Of a DNA stretch of 7,029 bases, positions 6,610 through 7,029 are shown piece after piece. The stretch covers positions 1-7,029 of the forward strand of contig CAMWOX010000083.1 of the NCBI GenBank assembly GCA_947175975.1. The letters are read 5' to 3'. A model generated the notes under the pieces. The model saw only the letters and a list, made by a program, of their open reading frames with translations. It had not been told where the DNA came from and did no database searches. How positions within the stretch are numbered: position 1 is the first letter of the stretch; every line of letters starts with the position of its first letter. This DNA is from an uncultured Ruminococcus sp. (lineage in GTDB: Bacteria > Bacillota > Clostridia > Oscillospirales > Ruminococcaceae). The position numbers were made by a program, and so were the translations under genes.

Positions 6610-6907
6610 TAATTTCTGCTGGTCTGATCATGCATATTTGCATACACCGTTACTGAAAACTTATAAAAAGTTATAAAGCAAACTTTTATGTTTCATTCCT
6701 TGTTCAACGTGTCCGTTTTTGATATGACAAGTCATAATCTACTCACGTTTGGTATGACACTCCAAAGGCGTAAATTCCCCGCTAACGTACGGGTACATAT
6801 CGCAGATAACATGTTTGTGTCTTTTCTGCGATTCCAGCATTTCTGCTGTACCAAAATAATGTGCTTGATTATCGCACTTTGCCTTATGCCACTGCCACCA
6901 GACCAAC
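6582..6907 (-). ncRNA. Candidate structured non-coding RNA of unknown family, about 290 bases plus terminator
   Basis: A strong minus-strand promoter predicts transcription from about 6907 toward the hairpin at 6609-6582. The first bases of the RNA (6909-6897 on the plus-strand numbering) pair with 6616-6628, just before the terminator, in a continuous 13-pair helix with three G-U wobbles. Inside lie: GTGC/GCAC (6861-6864 with 6874-6877); a 5-pair hairpin with GAAA tetraloop (6835-6848); an 8-pair stem (6799-6806 with 6825-6832); GGTACA/TGTACC (6792-6797 with 6847-6852) enclosing the last two; CCCG/CGGG (6778-6781 with 6790-6793); AACGTG/CACGTT (6706-6711 with 6744-6749) enclosing a TATGAC/GTCATA hairpin (6723-6736); and ATGCA/TGCAT near 6630-6643. 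Some of these stems share a few bases and may compete. No open frame with a ribosome binding site fits it. It does not show the hallmarks I know for RNase P, tmRNA or SRP RNA. The direction away from any downstream gene argues for a trans-acting RNA, not a leader. Confidence 0.72.
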
Positions 6908-6913
6908 AAGAAT

Positions 6914-6942
6914 AGTATAACATAAAAAATTTACTTTGTCAA
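6914..6942 (-). promoter_or_regulatory. Sigma-A promoter with extended -10, driving the minus-strand RNA
   Basis: Read on the minus strand, TTGACA (6942-6937) is a perfect -35 box. A spacer of exactly 17 A/T-rich bases follows, then TATACT (6919-6914) as the -10 box. A TG one base upstream of the -10 box (6922-6921) gives an extended -10 element. Transcription should begin near 6907, exactly where the RNA's closing helix begins. This is the best promoter in the window. Confidence 0.88.
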
Positions 6943-6977
6943 GTAACGGTTTTCACCTCGCTTTCTTATAAAATTTA

Positions 6978-7025
6978 GCCCTGAGCAAAACTCTGAAAAT
7001 ATAGAAATAAAGAGATTTTCAGGGC
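6978..7025 (-). terminator. Imperfect hairpin at the right edge, possible terminator of a minus-strand gene outside the window
   Basis: GCCCTGA (6978-6984) pairs with TCAGGGC (7019-7025). Further pairing inside, CTCT (6991-6994) with AGAG (7011-7014) and neighbouring A/T runs, extends the stem imperfectly. On the minus strand the stem is followed by TAAATTTTAT, a T-rich tail as in an intrinsic terminator. A gene entering from the right on the minus strand would end here, upstream of the RNA promoter. Confidence 0.45.
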
Positions 7026-7029
7026 ATTG

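Noticed and set aside
6582..6907. RNase P RNA, tmRNA or SRP RNA identity for the minus-strand RNA
   Set aside because: I see no RNase P core GAGGAAAGTCC-like motif, no tRNA-like T-loop with CCA end or tag frame, and no SRP GGAAG/AGCAG-type apical loop.
6688..6915. 75-codon plus-strand open frame in the 3' intergenic region
   Set aside because: It has no ribosome binding site, its residue composition is unlike a phage protein, and it lies antisense to the structured RNA.
6732..6923. 63-codon minus-strand open frame
   Set aside because: Its ATG lies upstream of the predicted transcription start, beside the -10 box, so the promoter that drives this strand would not include it. It has no ribosome binding site.
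6646..6950. 9-base inverted repeat ACCGTTACT (6646-6654) and AGTAACGGT (6942-6950)
   Set aside because: One arm lies upstream of the transcription start, so it cannot be an RNA helix. A 9-base match within this short region is not rare enough by chance to call an operator or attachment site.
1..7029. CRISPR array, tRNA gene, insertion sequence or integrase
   Set aside because: No regularly spaced repeats, no tRNA cloverleaf, no transposase motif and no tyrosine or serine recombinase signature were seen.

Overview
The window carries the head-assembly and early tail genes of a double-stranded DNA tailed phage. It is most likely a prophage or phage-derived element in a Clostridia host of the Ruminococcus/Oscillospiraceae kind. 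That guess rests on moderate GC content, strong GGAGG ribosome binding sites, tight gene packing and PBSX-like packaging proteins; nothing in the window proves the host.

Positions 1-6549 form one plus-strand operon with almost no spare DNA. In order it holds: the tail end of an upstream gene (probably the small terminase), the large terminase, the portal (TTG start), the HK97-fold major capsid protein, a prohead-protease-like protein with a Cys/His-rich insert and a helical C-terminus, a small helical connector-type protein, a tail-terminator-like protein, a small beta-rich tail protein, and a baseplate/tail-hub-like protein. Two gene junctions are ATGA overlaps and one is an 8-base overlap, so translation is coupled. 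The terminase loads DNA through the portal into a shell built from the capsid protein and matured by the protease; the connector, terminator-like and hub-like proteins would join head to tail. Two points are unusual. The protease follows the capsid gene instead of preceding it, with a strong hairpin between them. The operon also ends just after the hub-like gene, with no tape-measure, recognisable tail-tube, fibre or lysis gene in view.

Positions 6550-7029 hold no convincing protein gene. A short palindrome and a GC-rich hairpin at 6582-6609 end the operon. From the other side, a near-ideal extended -10 sigma-A promoter (6914-6942, minus strand) points left toward the same hairpin. The roughly 290-base stretch between them looks like a structured non-coding RNA. 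Its predicted 5' end pairs with sequence just before the terminator in a 13-pair closing helix, and several hairpins nest inside, including a three-way-junction-like arrangement. I do not recognise the RNA family. It is the most interesting item here. A second, imperfect hairpin at the right edge may end a minus-strand gene lying outside the window.
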